This document shows positions 1 to 8,871 of a DNA stretch of 64,000 nt, one piece after another. Both the position numbers and the translations under genes were made by a program. Each line of letters starts with the position of its first letter. Positions within the stretch are counted from its first letter, which is position 1. The notes beneath the pieces were generated by a model, which was given only the letters and a program-made list of their open reading frames with translations, had not been told where the DNA came from and ran no database searches. Origin of the DNA: Brachybacterium equifaecis (GTDB lineage: Bacteria; Actinomycetota; Actinomycetes; Actinomycetales; Dermabacteraceae). The stretch covers positions 62,001-126,000 of the forward strand of contig NZ_JAKNCJ010000002.1 in NCBI RefSeq assembly GCF_023509525.1. The letters run 5' to 3'.

Positions 1-646
1 GGACGATGAGCGTGAACAGGCTGTAGCGCTCGGTGATGTGGTGGGCGTGCCAGGGCGTGCGCCCGCCGAAGGTCTCGGCGAGGGTCGGGACCGACAGCTC
101 CGCCAGGATGAGCAGGGCGATCGCCGGCAGCTGGAGGGACGCGGGAAGCAGGAGCATGAGCAGCCAGAGCGCCTGGACGATGACGATCCCGATCGCGTAG
201 ATCCGGGCCGCCCGACCGGCCTCGCCGCCGCAGCGGGATGCGCGCAGCCACTGCGCGACGAGCCCCAGGCGCATCACCACGTAGGCCAGGATGAGGACAG
301 TCGCATCTCCGCCGGTGAACATCGGCTCGATCCCCGAGGCGAGCACGAGGACGCCGCCCATCTGCACGAAGGTGAGGATGCGGTAGAGCCAGTCGTCGGT
401 GTCGAACGAGGTGGCGAACCAGGAGAAGTTCATCCACGCCCACCAGATCCCGAAGAAGACCACGACGTACGTGAGCACGCCGTGGCCGACGTGCCCCTCG
501 GCGAGCGCGAGGTGGAGGTTCGATCCAGCCGTGCTGATCGCGATCACGAAGACGAGGTCGAAGAACAGCTAGAGCGGGGAGGCAGCCCTTCCGCTCTCAT
601 GGGGATCACGAGGGAGCATCGGGACGAGGCGGGTGCCGGTGGTCAT
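1..646 (-). pseudogene. LtrA-like membrane protein, amber-interrupted, cut by the window edge
   Basis: The frame opens with ATG at 646 (MTTGTRLVPML...) and reads 25 codons to a TAG at 569-571. It then continues open to the window edge with the hallmark of the low temperature requirement A family, LFFDLVFV, followed by hydrophobic segments. The family normally has Glu before LFFDL (LELFFDL), so the stop fits a single GAG to TAG change. The visible part covers the first few membrane segments. A second LtrA homologue at 15.6-16.7 kb is also broken, in the same motif. The role of LtrA proteins is poorly known. A sequencing error or a late GTG restart inside the first helix are alternatives. Confidence 0.75.
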
Positions 647-791
647 GCGCGGAGCCGATCGGAGGAGGGACGGGGAGGAGGGGCTCCGCCGGGAGCGGAG
701 CTTCACCCGTCGAGTATGACCGGTTCACTGAGGGGCGCGGCGAGCCCGCGCTGTGATCTCTCCCGGCAGCAGCGGCGCGGCCGCGCAGGGC

Positions 792-1631
792 TCACGCCGC
801 GCAGGCGTTGAAGCTCATCGTCAGCAGGACGACCTGGTAGCCGCCCTTCGTGCCGCTCCAGTAGTCGACCTCGATCTTGGTGACGTCCCGGGAGAGCTTC
901 ACGCCCGCAGTGCCTGCCGTGTCGTTCCAGGTGTAGCCGCCCTGTCCCAGACTCGTCTGGTTGTTCGTGCTGTTGCGGAGAGGGTTCGTCGTCGAACCGA
1001 CGCCGAGCACCTGCGATTTCGAATCGGTCCGCGTGCCGCCGTCGGAGACCTGGGTGGTGCCGTTGAAGCCGCGGATCGCGACCTGGTCGGCGTAGGCATC
1101 CACCGAGCTGCCCGAGGCGCCCCAGGAATCGATGTCGCCGACGTTGACCACGAGACCGGCCACCGGTCGCCCGAAGTCGATCGTCGTGATCTGCCTGCGG
1201 TCGTAGCCTCCGCAGCTCGTCGCGGCGTTATTGCAGGTGATGGAGTTGACGATCGGGATCGGGTTGTTCAGGCCGCTGTAGGTGCCGGCGTACTTGCCGA
1301 AGTGCGTCACGGCGAATGACCCGCTCCCCCTCCCCGTCGTATCCAGCTTGGTGCCGGAGCCGACGATGCGTGTGGACAGAGCGACAGGAATCGAGGCCGG
1401 GATGCGGGTGCCGCTCGTGCGGACGGCCGTTCCGCTCGCCGTCGCGCTGGTGTATCCGGAATAGGTATGGCTCCAGGTGCCACCAGCCGTGTCGAGCCGA
1501 TAGCTCTGGGTGGTGCAGCTCAGCGCCATGGCGGGACTGAAGGCGGCGGCGACGGCGGTGGGCGCGGCCCAGGCGGCGCCGGCGGCGAGAGCGCGTCGGC
1601 GGACGAGGGGTGTGGGCGTCTGCTCAGACAT
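792..1631 (-). CDS. Exported protein of unknown function with Tat-like signal
   Basis: 279 residues. The N-terminus has an Arg run (VRRRALAAGA, residues 10-19), a hydrophobic Ala-rich stretch and an AMA-like cleavage site near residue 37, so it is probably exported, perhaps by Tat. The mature part is rich in Ser, Thr, Gly and Asn and predicted to be beta-rich. Four cysteines (C39, two in the middle, one three residues from the end) could form disulfides. No catalytic motif was recognised; it looks like a surface or secreted domain of actinobacteria. The ATG at 1631 has a purine-rich site (CTGGAGA) just upstream. The upstream 260 bp to trhO is relatively AT-rich and likely holds its promoter. 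Confidence 0.7.
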   Translation of the reverse strand: MSEQTPTPLVRRRALAAGAAWAAPTAVAAAFSPAMALSCTTQSYRLDTAGGTWSHTYSGYTSATASGTAVRTSGTRIPASIPVALSTRIVGSGTKLDTTGRGSGSFAVTHFGKYAGTYSGLNNPIPIVNSITCNNAATSCGGYDRRQITTIDFGRPVAGLVVNVGDIDSWGASGSSVDAYADQVAIRGFNGTTQVSDGGTRTDSKSQVLGVGSTTNPLRNSTNNQTSLGQGGYTWNDTAGTAGVKLSRDVTKIEVDYWSGTKGGYQVVLLTMSFNACAA

Positions 1632-1892
1632 GAGGATCTCCAGGAAAGGGGCGAATCGGATTGGTGATCGGATTCTATGCTCACCATACCCCTTCCGGGG
1701 GAGCTTCGCGGGAGTTACTCGTGCGGCACTGGCGAGTTACTCAGAAGGTATTACTATTCGCCCTGGTCGGAGACTTCTATTCTATTCGGTAATATTCGCA
1801 GAACAGGTTGCGACAGCTCCGCCGCAACCCGTCCGTCCGTCGGCCCATCAGGCCAGAGCGCTGCACCGCCGCCCCAGGCTCACCCCGCGGCC

Positions 1893-2756
1893 TCACCCCG
1901 CGGCGGCGTGCTCCTCGCAGCCCGCGGTGCACCCTCGATGCAGGGGGAACTGCCGCAGGCACGAGGGGTCGCTGCAGTCCCCCACCTCTGACGTCGGCTC
2001 TCCGCAGTCGCGGCAGACGGCCAGGCGCGCGGGATCCTCCCCGATTGCGATGGTGCCGCGCTGGTCGAAGACGTAGAGCGAGCCCTCCCACAGGCCCTTG
2101 TCGCCGTAGGCCTCCCCGTACTTCGCGATGCCGCCGTCGAGCTGGTAGACCTCTTCGAACCCGCGGCTGACCATCAGGCTCGAGAGCACTTCGCAGCGGA
2201 TCCCGCCGGTGCAGTAGGTGATGACCGGGGTCTGCTTGAGGTGGTCGTAGCGGCCGGAATCGAGCTCGGCCACGAACTCCTCGGTGCGGCTGACCTCGGG
2301 GCGGATCGCGCCCTTGAAGCGCCCCACCTCGGACTCGTAGGCGTTGCGCCCGTCGAAGAAGACCGCCTCCGGCTTCTCCTCCACCAGCTCGTGGACCTCC
2401 TGGGGGCTGAGGTGCACTCCCCCGCCGACGATCCCGTTCTCGTCCACCATGACCTCGTCCGGGACGCCGAAGGTGACGATCTCGGGGCGGACCTTCACCG
2501 AGAGCTTCGGGTAGTCCGCCGCAGAGCCGGCCGACCACTTGAACTCCATGCCCTTGAAGCCCGGGTACTCGCGGGTTTCGCGGATGTACCGCTTCAGCGC
2601 CGTCATTTCGCCGCCGAGGGTGCCGTTGATGCCGTGCTCCGACAGCAGGATTCGGCCCCTCAGACCGAGGGACGCGGCGAGGGTGCGCTGCCACAGCCGG
2701 ATCGCGGCGGGGTCGGGCAGCGGCGTGAACGCGTAGTAGAGGATGACCTTCTCCAT
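1893..2756 (-). CDS. trhO: tRNA uridine(34) hydroxylase, rhodanese-domain protein TrhO
   Basis: 287 residues. The TrhO/YceA family installs 5-hydroxyuridine at the wobble position of tRNA. The N-terminal ferredoxin-like domain contains LLSEHGINGTLGG (residues 38-50). The rhodanese domain covers about 115-235 with the catalytic loop YCTGGIRCE (Cys182). The C-terminal tail is cysteine-rich (CRDC, CSDPSC), typical of the longer family members. I chose ATG 2756 (MEKVILYYAF) because a GAGAGG ribosome site sits about 8 bases upstream; an in-frame ATG at 2780 is possible. It is divergent from the GNAT gene with about 80 bp between. Confidence 0.93.
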   Translation of the reverse strand: MEKVILYYAFTPLPDPAAIRLWQRTLAASLGLRGRILLSEHGINGTLGGEMTALKRYIRETREYPGFKGMEFKWSAGSAADYPKLSVKVRPEIVTFGVPDEVMVDENGIVGGGVHLSPQEVHELVEEKPEAVFFDGRNAYESEVGRFKGAIRPEVSRTEEFVAELDSGRYDHLKQTPVITYCTGGIRCEVLSSLMVSRGFEEVYQLDGGIAKYGEAYGDKGLWEGSLYVFDQRGTIAIGEDPARLAVCRDCGEPTSEVGDCSDPSCLRQFPLHRGCTAGCEEHAAAG

Positions 2757-2836
2757 GAGGCCATCCTCTCGCGTCGGCATAGGAACCGCGTGCCAGCGGG
2801 AGGGGCCTGGAGAATCCCGCGTGGCACACTCGGCCC

Positions 2837-3253
2837 ATGACGATCGACTACCGCACCGACTCCTCCGTGAGCGCGGAATCCCTGGCGGGGCTCTACGGTG
2901 CTGTGGACTGGAGCGCGTACACCGAGGATCCCGCGCGACTGCAAGCAACCGTCGCCGCATCGCTGCGGGTGGTGACGGCGTGGGACGGCGAGCGCCTGGT
3001 GGGCCTCGCACGCGACGTCGGGGACGGGCTCAGCATCGTCTACCTCCAGGATGTGCTCGTGGCGCCCGACCACCAGTGCGGCGGCGTCGGGCGCGAGCTG
3101 CTCACGCGAGTGTTCGCCCCGTTCGCCGACGTGCGCCAGAAGGTGCTCCTCACCGACGACGAGCCGCGACAGGCCGCGTTCTACGAATCCCTCGGGTTCA
3201 CCGAGATCGGGCAGTTCGAGCACCCGCTGCGGGCGTTCGTGCGGTTCGACTGA
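2837..3253 (+). CDS. GNAT family N-acetyltransferase
   Basis: 138 residues. It shows the GNAT fold: central strand YLQDVLVAPDHQ (about 69-80), acetyl-CoA loop CGGVGRELL (81-89, a Q/R-x-x-G-x-G/A variant) and the terminal FYESLGFTEIG motif. It resembles small single-domain acetyltransferases of unknown substrate. Start ATG 2837 gives a complete domain. It is divergently transcribed from trhO and convergent with the methyltransferase fusion at 3286. Confidence 0.85.
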   Translation: MTIDYRTDSSVSAESLAGLYGAVDWSAYTEDPARLQATVAASLRVVTAWDGERLVGLARDVGDGLSIVYLQDVLVAPDHQCGGVGRELLTRVFAPFADVRQKVLLTDDEPRQAAFYESLGFTEIGQFEHPLRAFVRFD

Positions 3254-3285
3254 CGCGGACCGCTCGGCGACATCCGGAGCAGTCC

Positions 3286-4638
3286 TCAGGCTCTGTCCCC
3301 GGAAATCGTCTCGATCTCGTACTCCCTCGCAATTCCGGCCGTCGCCGCACCCCAATTGCTCGCGCGGACGCGTGCCTGATGGGCATCGAATGCCGCGTGG
3401 TCCGTGAACAGCTCGGCGACGGCCCAGACGAGCGGGTCGTCCGTCGGGTGCACGTCGAAGCGGAGGCAGCCGGGCTCCGCACGGGTCAGCGCGATGTGCT
3501 CCGGAAGATGGCGGCGCACGATCTCAGCCTCCTCGTCGGTCGCGCAGATGAGGCGGCCGTGCAGTCGCACCGCACCCGCAGGGGCGGCATCGTCCGGCGC
3601 ACTCTCGCACCTCGCGCCGTCCGTCGAAGCCGGCGACTGCAGCGCCTCCGCCATCTCCCGGATCTGCTCGGGCTCGACCTGGCAGCAGCCGCCGATCCAG
3701 CTCGCTCCCGCATCGCGCAGAGCTCGGGCGATCTCCGCGGGGGCCGACGGGCCACCCTCCACCGCAGCGGACTCCCCCGGCACCCACTCGCGGGCGACGT
3801 GATCCCAGGACTCGCCGCTGTTCGGGTAGGCCATCAGGGCGATGCCGCGGGCACCGGGATCGCCGCCGAGCGCCTCGTGCAGGAGCCCGACGGCCCGGAC
3901 GGCGTCCAGCGGAGCGCAGCAGTTCACACCGAGGGCCACGCAGCCGCCGGCCTGCACGATCTGCTCGGCAGCCTCGCGCAGGTCGGTCCCGTCGGCCAGT
4001 CGCCCATCGCGGATGCTCATGCTGAACGCCCACGGCATGCCCGTCGCCGGGAGCTCCGCGGCGAGCGCCTCGATCTCCCGGATGCTCGGGATGGTCTCCG
4101 CGAGGAGCAGATCTGCCCCGGCAGTCGCGAGCGCCCTGACGCGGGGGCGGTGCCAGTCGCGCAGCTCTTCCGCCGTGAGGCCGTACTCGCCGTCATACTC
4201 GGTGCCCGGCCCCGGGCCCGCGCCGAAGGGGCCGACGGACGCGGCGAGCAGCACCTCGCGCCGACCCAGCCCGCTCTGCTCGCGACGAGCCTGGTCGCTC
4301 TCGATGGCCTCCCTGGCCACCCTGACGCTGGCGCGCAGCAGCGGCCCCTCCTCGGCGGGATCCGCTCCCGCTGCCGCGAGCCAGTCGGCCGCCACCTGAT
4401 ACGCGGCGCTCGTGATCATCTCCGCGCCTGCGGCCAGGAAGTCCTCGTGCGCGCGGCGGATCAGGGCCGGGTCCTCGCGCAGGATCTGCGCGGACCACAG
4501 CGCGCCGGTCACGTCGGCCCCGAGGGCGGCGAGGTGCGTGCCGAGCCCGCCGTCGAGCACGAGCGGCCCGCGCAGTGCGGAGCGACCTGAGGCGGGGGCG
4601 GTCGGAGCGGGAGCACTGCCGGAGGAGAGTGAGGCCAT
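3286..4638 (-). CDS. Homocysteine S-methyltransferase fused to an ABM-type domain
   Basis: 450 residues. Residues 24-335 are a homocysteine S-methyltransferase (MmuM/BhmT type) with LVLDGGLGTHL at the N-terminus and zinc-ligand motifs GVNCCAP (Cys240/241) and GGCCQV (Cys318/319). It would methylate homocysteine to methionine, probably from S-methylmethionine. Residues about 356-445 form a separate antibiotic biosynthesis monooxygenase/YgiN-like domain (HIALTRAEPGCLRFDV, then AELFTDHAAFDAH), joined by an Ala/Asp-rich linker. The frame is continuous with no stop between the halves. The fusion is unusual; the ABM part may bind a small ligand or be an unrelated passenger. Confidence 0.85.
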   Translation of the reverse strand: MASLSSGSAPAPTAPASGRSALRGPLVLDGGLGTHLAALGADVTGALWSAQILREDPALIRRAHEDFLAAGAEMITSAAYQVAADWLAAAGADPAEEGPLLRASVRVAREAIESDQARREQSGLGRREVLLAASVGPFGAGPGPGTEYDGEYGLTAEELRDWHRPRVRALATAGADLLLAETIPSIREIEALAAELPATGMPWAFSMSIRDGRLADGTDLREAAEQIVQAGGCVALGVNCCAPLDAVRAVGLLHEALGGDPGARGIALMAYPNSGESWDHVAREWVPGESAAVEGGPSAPAEIARALRDAGASWIGGCCQVEPEQIREMAEALQSPASTDGARCESAPDDAAPAGAVRLHGRLICATDEEAEIVRRHLPEHIALTRAEPGCLRFDVHPTDDPLVWAVAELFTDHAAFDAHQARVRASNWGAATAGIAREYEIETISGDRA

Positions 4639-4825
4639 CGCTCGACCCTATGCGCCGGCACCGTGGGCGGGTGCCGCGCGCCCGCGCGCATGACGCTCTG
4701 TGACACCGGCGAACCCCCGCGTGACCAGGGCACGTACCGTGGGGCGCGGCCGGGGGCGAATGCCCCGGCCGCCTTCTCGAGGCCGCTCCCCCGTCGGCCG
4801 CCCTCCCTCCTCCACAGGACTTACC

Positions 4826-6274
4826 ATGTCGCATGCCCTCAGCCCCACCGTCCCCGACGCTCCCGCGGAGGACCTGCCCGCGCAGCACACCCTGCGCCGC
4901 ACGCTCGAGGTGCGCCACCTGGTGATGATCGCCCTCGGCGGCGTCATCGGGTCGGGACTGTTCGTCTCCTCCGGCTACACGATCTCGCAGGCCGGTCCGC
5001 TCGGCGCGGTCATCGCCTACGGCATCGGCGCACTTGTGGCGTACATGGTGATGAGCTGCCTCGGCGAGCTGGCCGTCGTCTACCCCGTCTCGGGCGGCTT
5101 CCACATCTACGCGACCCGCGAGCTCGGCCCCGCCTGGGGATTCGCGACCGCGTGGCTGTACTGGCTGTGCTGGGCGGTGGCGCTGGGCAGCGAGTTCACG
5201 GCCGCCGGGATGCTCATGCAGCGCTGGTTCCCGAGCGTCCCGGTGTGGGTGTGGTGCCTGGTGTTCGCGGCGGCGCTGTTCGCGATGAACGCGATCTCCT
5301 CGCGCGTGTTCGGCGAGACCGAGTTCTGGTTCTCCCTGATCAAGGTCATCGCCGTGCTCGCCCTGATCGTCGCGGGCGCCGCGACGATCCTCGGCATCAA
5401 CCCGCTGGCGAGCGGGCGGGCCGACGGGATCGGACTGTCCGGCTTCGCCACCGATCAGGGCCTCTTCCCGACGGGAATCGGAGGGGTGCTCGTGACGATC
5501 CTCGCCGTGTTCTACGCCTTCTCCGGCACCGAGCTGATCGGCGTCGCTGCAGGCGAGGCCCGCGATCCGCAGCGGGCGATCCCGAAGGCGATCCGCACCG
5601 CGGTGATCCGCCTGACGGTCTTCTTCGTCGGCGCGATCGCCGTGATCGCCGCGATCGTCCCCTACGAGACCGCGAGCGCCGACGAGAGCCCTTTCGTCAC
5701 CGTGTTCGACGCTGCCGGGATGCCCGCCGGCGCCGACCTCATGAACATCGTCATCATCACCGCGCTGCTCTCGGCCGGGAACTCCGGGCTGTTCTCCTGC
5801 GCCCGCATGCTCCACTCCTTGGCCGTCGAGGGCCAGGCGCCCGCCGTGCTCGCGCGCACCACTCGGCGCGGCATCCCGCTGATCGCCCTGTCGCTGTCGA
5901 TGCTGGGCGGGCTCGCCTCGCTGCTCTCCAGCGTGATCGCACCCGCGAGCCTGTTCCTGATCCTCGTCTCGATCGCCGGGTTCGCGGTGGTCGCCGTGTG
6001 GATCGCGATCCTCGCCTCGCACATCGCCCTGCGCCGACGCTTCGCCGCCGAGGGGCGCGACCCGCGCGACCTCGCCTATCGCGCTCCCCTGTTCCCACTG
6101 CTGCCGATCCTCGCGCTCGTGCTGCTCATCGCCTCGCTGATCGGGGTGGCGCTCGATCCCGCGCAGCGCGCTGCGCTGTGGTTCGGGGTGCCGTTCACCG
6201 GGGCGTGCCTGGCGTGGATGGGGCTGCGGCACGGGCGGAGGGCGTTCAGGCCGGAGGTCGCTGCGCTGGAGTGA
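4826..6274 (+). CDS. Amino acid permease, APC superfamily
   Basis: 482 residues with about 12 predicted membrane helices. The signature GGVIGSGLFVSSG at residues about 39-51 is the first-helix substrate motif of the amino acid transporter (AAT) family. The conserved ELAVVYPVSGGF and GTELIGVAAGEARDP motifs follow. It should be a proton-coupled amino acid importer; substrate cannot be told. The start at ATG 4826 (MSHALSP) gives a normal cytoplasmic N-terminus; an upstream in-frame ATG at 4700 would add a low-complexity Arg/Pro stretch. It is divergent from the methyltransferase fusion at 4638, so a methionine-related substrate is possible but unproven. Confidence 0.88.
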   Translation: MSHALSPTVPDAPAEDLPAQHTLRRTLEVRHLVMIALGGVIGSGLFVSSGYTISQAGPLGAVIAYGIGALVAYMVMSCLGELAVVYPVSGGFHIYATRELGPAWGFATAWLYWLCWAVALGSEFTAAGMLMQRWFPSVPVWVWCLVFAAALFAMNAISSRVFGETEFWFSLIKVIAVLALIVAGAATILGINPLASGRADGIGLSGFATDQGLFPTGIGGVLVTILAVFYAFSGTELIGVAAGEARDPQRAIPKAIRTAVIRLTVFFVGAIAVIAAIVPYETASADESPFVTVFDAAGMPAGADLMNIVIITALLSAGNSGLFSCARMLHSLAVEGQAPAVLARTTRRGIPLIALSLSMLGGLASLLSSVIAPASLFLILVSIAGFAVVAVWIAILASHIALRRRFAAEGRDPRDLAYRAPLFPLLPILALVLLIASLIGVALDPAQRAALWFGVPFTGACLAWMGLRHGRRAFRPEVAALE

Positions 6275-6361
6275 GCAGGGTGCGGGATCGCGCAGGTCGC
6301 CGTGGCGAGCAGGACGCGGCAACAGCGCCTGCCGCGGTGCCGTCGACGGTATGATCATCCG

Positions 6362-7417
6362 ATGCCCTCTGCCCCTGCGACCCCCGCTTCCTCCCCTGCA
6401 GCTCCGCACGCATTCGGGCCTGCAGGGCCTCGTCTTCGCGCGCTGGCCCCTGGCCTCGCGCTCTGCGCGGCCGCAGCGGCGATCGCAATGGGAGTGCACG
6501 CGCTCGTGCCCGGACTCAGCGCGCTCGTGGTCGCGATCGTGCTCGGCATCGCGCTGACCAACCTCGTGCGTCTGCCGTCGCAGACCGCCCCCGGCATCGC
6601 GTTCTCGGCGAAGAAGCTGCTGCGGCTCGGCATCGTGCTGCTGGGCCTGCAGCTCGTGCTCGGCGACATCCTCGCGCTCGGGACGCCGATGCTGGCGGTC
6701 ATCGTGTGCATCGTCGCCGGCGGCATCGCCGGCACCGTGCTCATGGGGAGCCTGCTGAAGATGCGCACCGCGCAGACGCTGCTGATCGCGTGCGGGTTCT
6801 CCATCTGCGGGGCAGCGGCCGTCGCGGCCGCAGAGGGCGTGACGGATTCCGAGGAGGAAGAGGTCGTCACGGCGGTGGCGCTCGTGGTCATCTTCGGGAC
6901 GCTGATGATCCCCGCGATCCCCTTCGCCGCGCAGGCACTGGGCCTCGGGCCGGAGCAGACGGGACTGTGGATCGGCGGATCGACCCACGAGATCGCTCAG
7001 GTCGTCGCCGCGGGCGGGATCGTCGGCGGCGGGGCGCTCGGTGTCGCGGTCGTCGTGAAGCTCGCGCGGGTGCTGCTGCTCGCCCCCGTCATCGCGGTGC
7101 TCGCCGTCCTGCAGCGACGGGCATCGGCTGGTGCGGACGCGGGGCAGCGGCCGCCGATCGTGCCGCTGTTCATCGCGGGGTTCCTCGCGATGGTGCTGAT
7201 CCGCTCGTTCGTGCCGGTGCCGGGCGTCGTGCTGAGCGTCGGCGGATTCGCGCAGACCGCGCTGCTCTCGGCGGCGATGTTCGCGCTGGGATGCGGGGTG
7301 AAGGTGCGCAGCCTGCTGCGGGTGGGGCTGCGGCCGTTCGTGCTCGCGGCGGGGTCGACGGTGCTGGTGGCAGGGATCGCGCTGGCGGGGGTCGTGCTGA
7401 CGCATCCGGGGGCGTGA
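6362..7417 (+). CDS. YeiH/UPF0324 family membrane exporter
   Basis: 351 residues with about 10 hydrophobic helices. Family features: GIAFSAKKLLRLGIVLLGLQL, CGFSICGAAAVAAAEG, GLWIGGSTHEIAQVVAAGG and the C-terminal CGVKVRSLLRVGLRP. The family is annotated as putative sulfate exporter; experimental support is thin. Start ATG 6362 is preferred over an in-frame ATG at 6302, whose product would begin with a basic non-conserved stretch. It is separated by 87 bp from the amino acid permease in the same direction. Confidence 0.85.
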   Translation: MPSAPATPASSPAAPHAFGPAGPRLRALAPGLALCAAAAAIAMGVHALVPGLSALVVAIVLGIALTNLVRLPSQTAPGIAFSAKKLLRLGIVLLGLQLVLGDILALGTPMLAVIVCIVAGGIAGTVLMGSLLKMRTAQTLLIACGFSICGAAAVAAAEGVTDSEEEEVVTAVALVVIFGTLMIPAIPFAAQALGLGPEQTGLWIGGSTHEIAQVVAAGGIVGGGALGVAVVVKLARVLLLAPVIAVLAVLQRRASAGADAGQRPPIVPLFIAGFLAMVLIRSFVPVPGVVLSVGGFAQTALLSAAMFALGCGVKVRSLLRVGLRPFVLAAGSTVLVAGIALAGVVLTHPGA

Positions 7418-7458
7418 GGCAGAGGAGTGCGACGAAATCCCTTCGGACTCTCCTCACC

Positions 7459-8100
7459 TCATTCGAGGAACTCGCTCCAGAACGGCACGTGCCGGGAGGG
7501 CTCGGTGATCGGCGAGCAGTCGCCGTGGAACTCGCGCGCGAACCAGTCCAGCAGGTCGCGGCCGTAGCAGATGATGTCCGACTGGTAGCAGGACAGGACC
7601 GGATTCCCTGCCTCGGGCGGCATCGTCGGCACGTAGCGGTGGGAGCAGAGCGGCGCCAGAACCGGGGCGGCTTCGAGCGCCAGCGCTGCAGAGGCGAGAG
7701 CTTCCGCGAGAGCACTGGGGCGCTCTCCCCAGGCGGCCAGCCAGAGATCGTTGTGCTGGACATCGAAGAGCAGACCCTTCACGGGCCACTGGAGTCGCTT
7801 TCGCAGCGCCTGTTCCGGCTCCCTGCGCCAGTCGGGCCATCGTCCGTCGTCGTCGAGCGGAAGAGCCAGGGACAGCATCAGGCGGTGGTCCGGGGCGAAG
7901 GCGAAGCCGAAGCGGTCCTCGACGGATTTCAGCTCGAACTCGGAGAGACCCGTGTCGAGGCGGACGAGGCTGGAGCTGAGAGCTGCACTCAGTGCTTTCG
8001 CCGCGTCCGACCTGCGCTCTTCCATCGCGCGATCATTGCGCGCTCTGTGTCGCTCCGCCAAGCCTCCTTTCCGTAGGCGGAGGACGAAGCGGATCGTCAT
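7459..8100 (-). CDS. SMI1/KNR4 (SUKH superfamily) domain protein
   Basis: 213 residues. GLSEFELKSVEDRFGFAFAPDHR (about residues 52-74) followed by a hydrophobic strand matches the start of SMI1/KNR4 (SUKH) domains. The C-terminal PVLSCYQSDIICYG is also typical. SUKH proteins often serve as immunity proteins against contact-dependent toxins or as scaffolds. No toxin partner is visible here. The ATG at 8100 overlaps the stop of the PIG-L gene (ATGA), which supports coupling and this start; ATG 8025 is the alternative. It ends 41 bp from the convergent YeiH gene. Confidence 0.75.
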   Translation of the reverse strand: MTIRFVLRLRKGGLAERHRARNDRAMEERRSDAAKALSAALSSSLVRLDTGLSEFELKSVEDRFGFAFAPDHRLMLSLALPLDDDGRWPDWRREPEQALRKRLQWPVKGLLFDVQHNDLWLAAWGERPSALAEALASAALALEAAPVLAPLCSHRYVPTMPPEAGNPVLSCYQSDIICYGRDLLDWFAREFHGDCSPITEPSRHVPFWSEFLE

Positions 8101-8819
8101 CCCAACGGGAACGCTCGCAGCGGCAGCGCGAACTCCACCCCGGCCGCCTCGCCTCCGCCGCGGAGGATCTCCGGGATGAAGTCAGCCGGCACTGGGTGGC
8201 CGGACAGGGCCGCCAGATACGTCTCGTGCTCTTCCAGGGAGGCGACCGCGCTGTCGACATCCGTCTGCCGCAGGTGCACAGCATGCGTGGGGCTCGCGTC
8301 TCCGCTCACCAGCACCCAGCTGGTCGACCACGGCTCCAGCCCCTCGTCGTCCACCAGCTCGGGGAAAATCCAACGGTTTCCGGCAGCCGCCACGGCATCG
8401 ACGGCGCTCAGCCCGGCCACTCGGTGATCGGCTTGGTTCAGACCCCACGGCGCGACGGCCTCCCAGGTGGTGCTCAGCACCGCCTGCGGACGCACCTCCC
8501 GGATGACCCGGGCGATGTCGCGCCGCAGGTCCAGGCTCATCTCCAGGACGCCGTCGGGGTAGTCGAGGATCCGCAGGTCCGTGACGCCCACCTGCTGGCA
8601 GGCTGCGCCCTGCTCCGCGCGGCGCACCTCGCGCACCTCATCTGGATGCTGGGGCATGCCGGCCTCGCCGTGAGTGAGAAGGAGGTAGGTGACCTCGATG
8701 CCGTCCTGCGTCCACCTCGAGACGGCAGCGGATGCGCCGTACTCCATGTCATCAGGATGGGCCACGACGCAGAGGATGCGCTCGAGGGCGGAGGAGTCGA
8801 AGAGTTTGAGGGTGCTCAT
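8097..8819 (-). CDS. PIG-L family deacetylase
   Basis: 240 residues. The metal-binding motif AHPDDMEYG lies near residue 20, HGEAG near 52 and a later NQADHR supplies the third histidine, as in PIG-L/MshB N-acetylglucosaminyl deacetylases. The protein should remove an acetyl group from a GlcNAc-type substrate; which one is unknown. It is distinct from mca at 39.7 kb, so it is not the obvious mycothiol enzyme. Start ATG 8819 (MSTLKLFD) is chosen because upstream codons read a non-conserved stretch. It overlaps the SUKH gene by four bases. Confidence 0.88.
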   Translation of the reverse strand: MSTLKLFDSSALERILCVVAHPDDMEYGASAAVSRWTQDGIEVTYLLLTHGEAGMPQHPDEVREVRRAEQGAACQQVGVTDLRILDYPDGVLEMSLDLRRDIARVIREVRPQAVLSTTWEAVAPWGLNQADHRVAGLSAVDAVAAAGNRWIFPELVDDEGLEPWSTSWVLVSGDASPTHAVHLRQTDVDSAVASLEEHETYLAALSGHPVPADFIPEILRGGGEAAGVEFALPLRAFPLG

Positions 8820-8871
8820 GGGGCCACGGTACTGAGGTCGGGGGACGAAGCCTATCGGCAGAGCGCCGCGC

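Noticed and set aside
4193-7405. A long open minus-strand frame of about 1070 residues.
   Set aside because: It lies opposite the permease and YeiH genes and reads only repetitive polar residues; a high-GC shadow.
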